13,695 bases of DNA. It comes from Bacillota bacterium (GTDB lineage Bacteria > Bacillota > Clostridia > Christensenellales > Aristaeellaceae). Location of the stretch: positions 1 to 13,695 of the forward strand of contig JAEZTD010000028.1 of assembly GCA_023443705.1 (NCBI GenBank), read 5' to 3'. Under the pieces are notes generated by a model. It was not told where the DNA came from, searched no databases, and worked only from the letters and a program-made list of their open reading frames with translations. Numbering within the stretch: the first letter of the stretch is position 1; each line of letters starts with the position of its first letter. Below, in pieces: positions 13,534-13,695 of the stretch. The translations under genes were made by a program, and so were the position numbers.

Positions 13534-13695
13534 TGGACATCCGGCTGGGCGATCAGGTGAAGATGCGCAAGCCCCATCCCTGCGGCAGCGATCTGTGGAC
13601 GGTAACCCGCGTCGGCGCGGACGTCAAGATCCGCTGTCAGGGCTGCGGGCGCTTGGTCATGCTCGACCGCGGCGTATTTGAAAAGCGGCTTAAGA
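13533..13695 (+). CDS. DUF951 family protein, 3' end cut by the window
   Basis: This frame starts at an ATG that shares its A with the preceding TAA (TAATG) and stays open to the last base, giving 54 complete codons. It begins MDIRLGDQVKMRKPHPCG and contains WTVTRVGADVKIRC, QGCGR and VMLDR, then FEKR. This is the pattern of the DUF951 family (YyzM-like), small conserved proteins of about 60-70 residues in Bacillota with no established function. Three cysteines (17, 35, 38) could bind metal, which is inference. No good Shine-Dalgarno precedes it, so translation is probably coupled to the gamma subunit gene. As I recall, such genes often lie near the origin in Bacillota, which fits the setting. 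Probably only a few codons are missing. Confidence 0.85.
   Translation, partial: MDIRLGDQVKMRKPHPCGSDLWTVTRVGADVKIRCQGCGRLVMLDRGVFEKRLK

Noticed and set aside
1..13695. Insertion sequence, prophage or defence system
   Set aside because: No transposase, integrase, phage structural, nuclease or toxin-antitoxin gene is visible; all intact genes are housekeeping or central metabolism plus one exporter.

Overview
The window looks like chromosomal DNA from a GC-rich anaerobic member of the Bacillota, probably class Clostridia. I judge GC to be a little above 60 percent by eye. The evidence is a Gram-positive style dnaA-dnaN origin region, a YchF GTPase and a DUF951 protein near the origin, strong AGGAGG-type ribosome binding sites, and a four-subunit 2-oxoacid:ferredoxin oxidoreductase. 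I cannot place it more finely. No transposase, integrase, phage gene, rRNA or tRNA is visible.

Layout. (1) 1-1508: the 3' nine-tenths of glnS. (2) 1509-1864: structured intergenic DNA ending in an intrinsic-terminator hairpin. (3) 1865-3271: a MATE-family exporter with its own terminator. (4) 3429-4628: an AspB-type aspartate aminotransferase. (5) 4629-4967: a second structured intergenic region between convergent genes. (6) 4968-6065, minus strand: ychF. (7) 6066-6689: the divergent ychF/dnaA interval with DnaA boxes, an AT-rich stretch and a near-consensus dnaA promoter, a likely origin or part of one. (8) 6690-10882: dnaA, a third structured intergenic region plus more DnaA boxes, dnaN, and mnmE overlapping the dnaN stop. 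(9) 10953-13533: a delta-alpha-beta-gamma 2-oxoacid:ferredoxin oxidoreductase operon, with a DUF951 gene running off the right edge and overlapping the gamma stop codon.

How the genes fit together. DnaA and DnaN initiate and clamp replication. MnmE modifies the wobble uridine of tRNAs. GlnS charges tRNA-Gln. YchF is a ribosome-associated NTPase. The oxidoreductase converts 2-oxoacids and CoA to acyl-CoA, CO2 and reduced ferredoxin, as in amino-acid fermenting or acetate-using anaerobes.

The most unusual feature is a family of multi-hairpin intergenic elements of about 190-330 nt. There are three copies in the same orientation, each just downstream of a plus-strand gene: after glnS, after the aminotransferase, and after dnaA, where it overlaps the stop codon. 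The copies share short conserved motifs and hairpin order, while several stems differ in sequence yet still pair. That pattern suggests selection for an RNA or DNA fold rather than for sequence. I do not recognise the family. It could be a new structured RNA, a REP/MITE-like repeat, or a 3'-UTR element.
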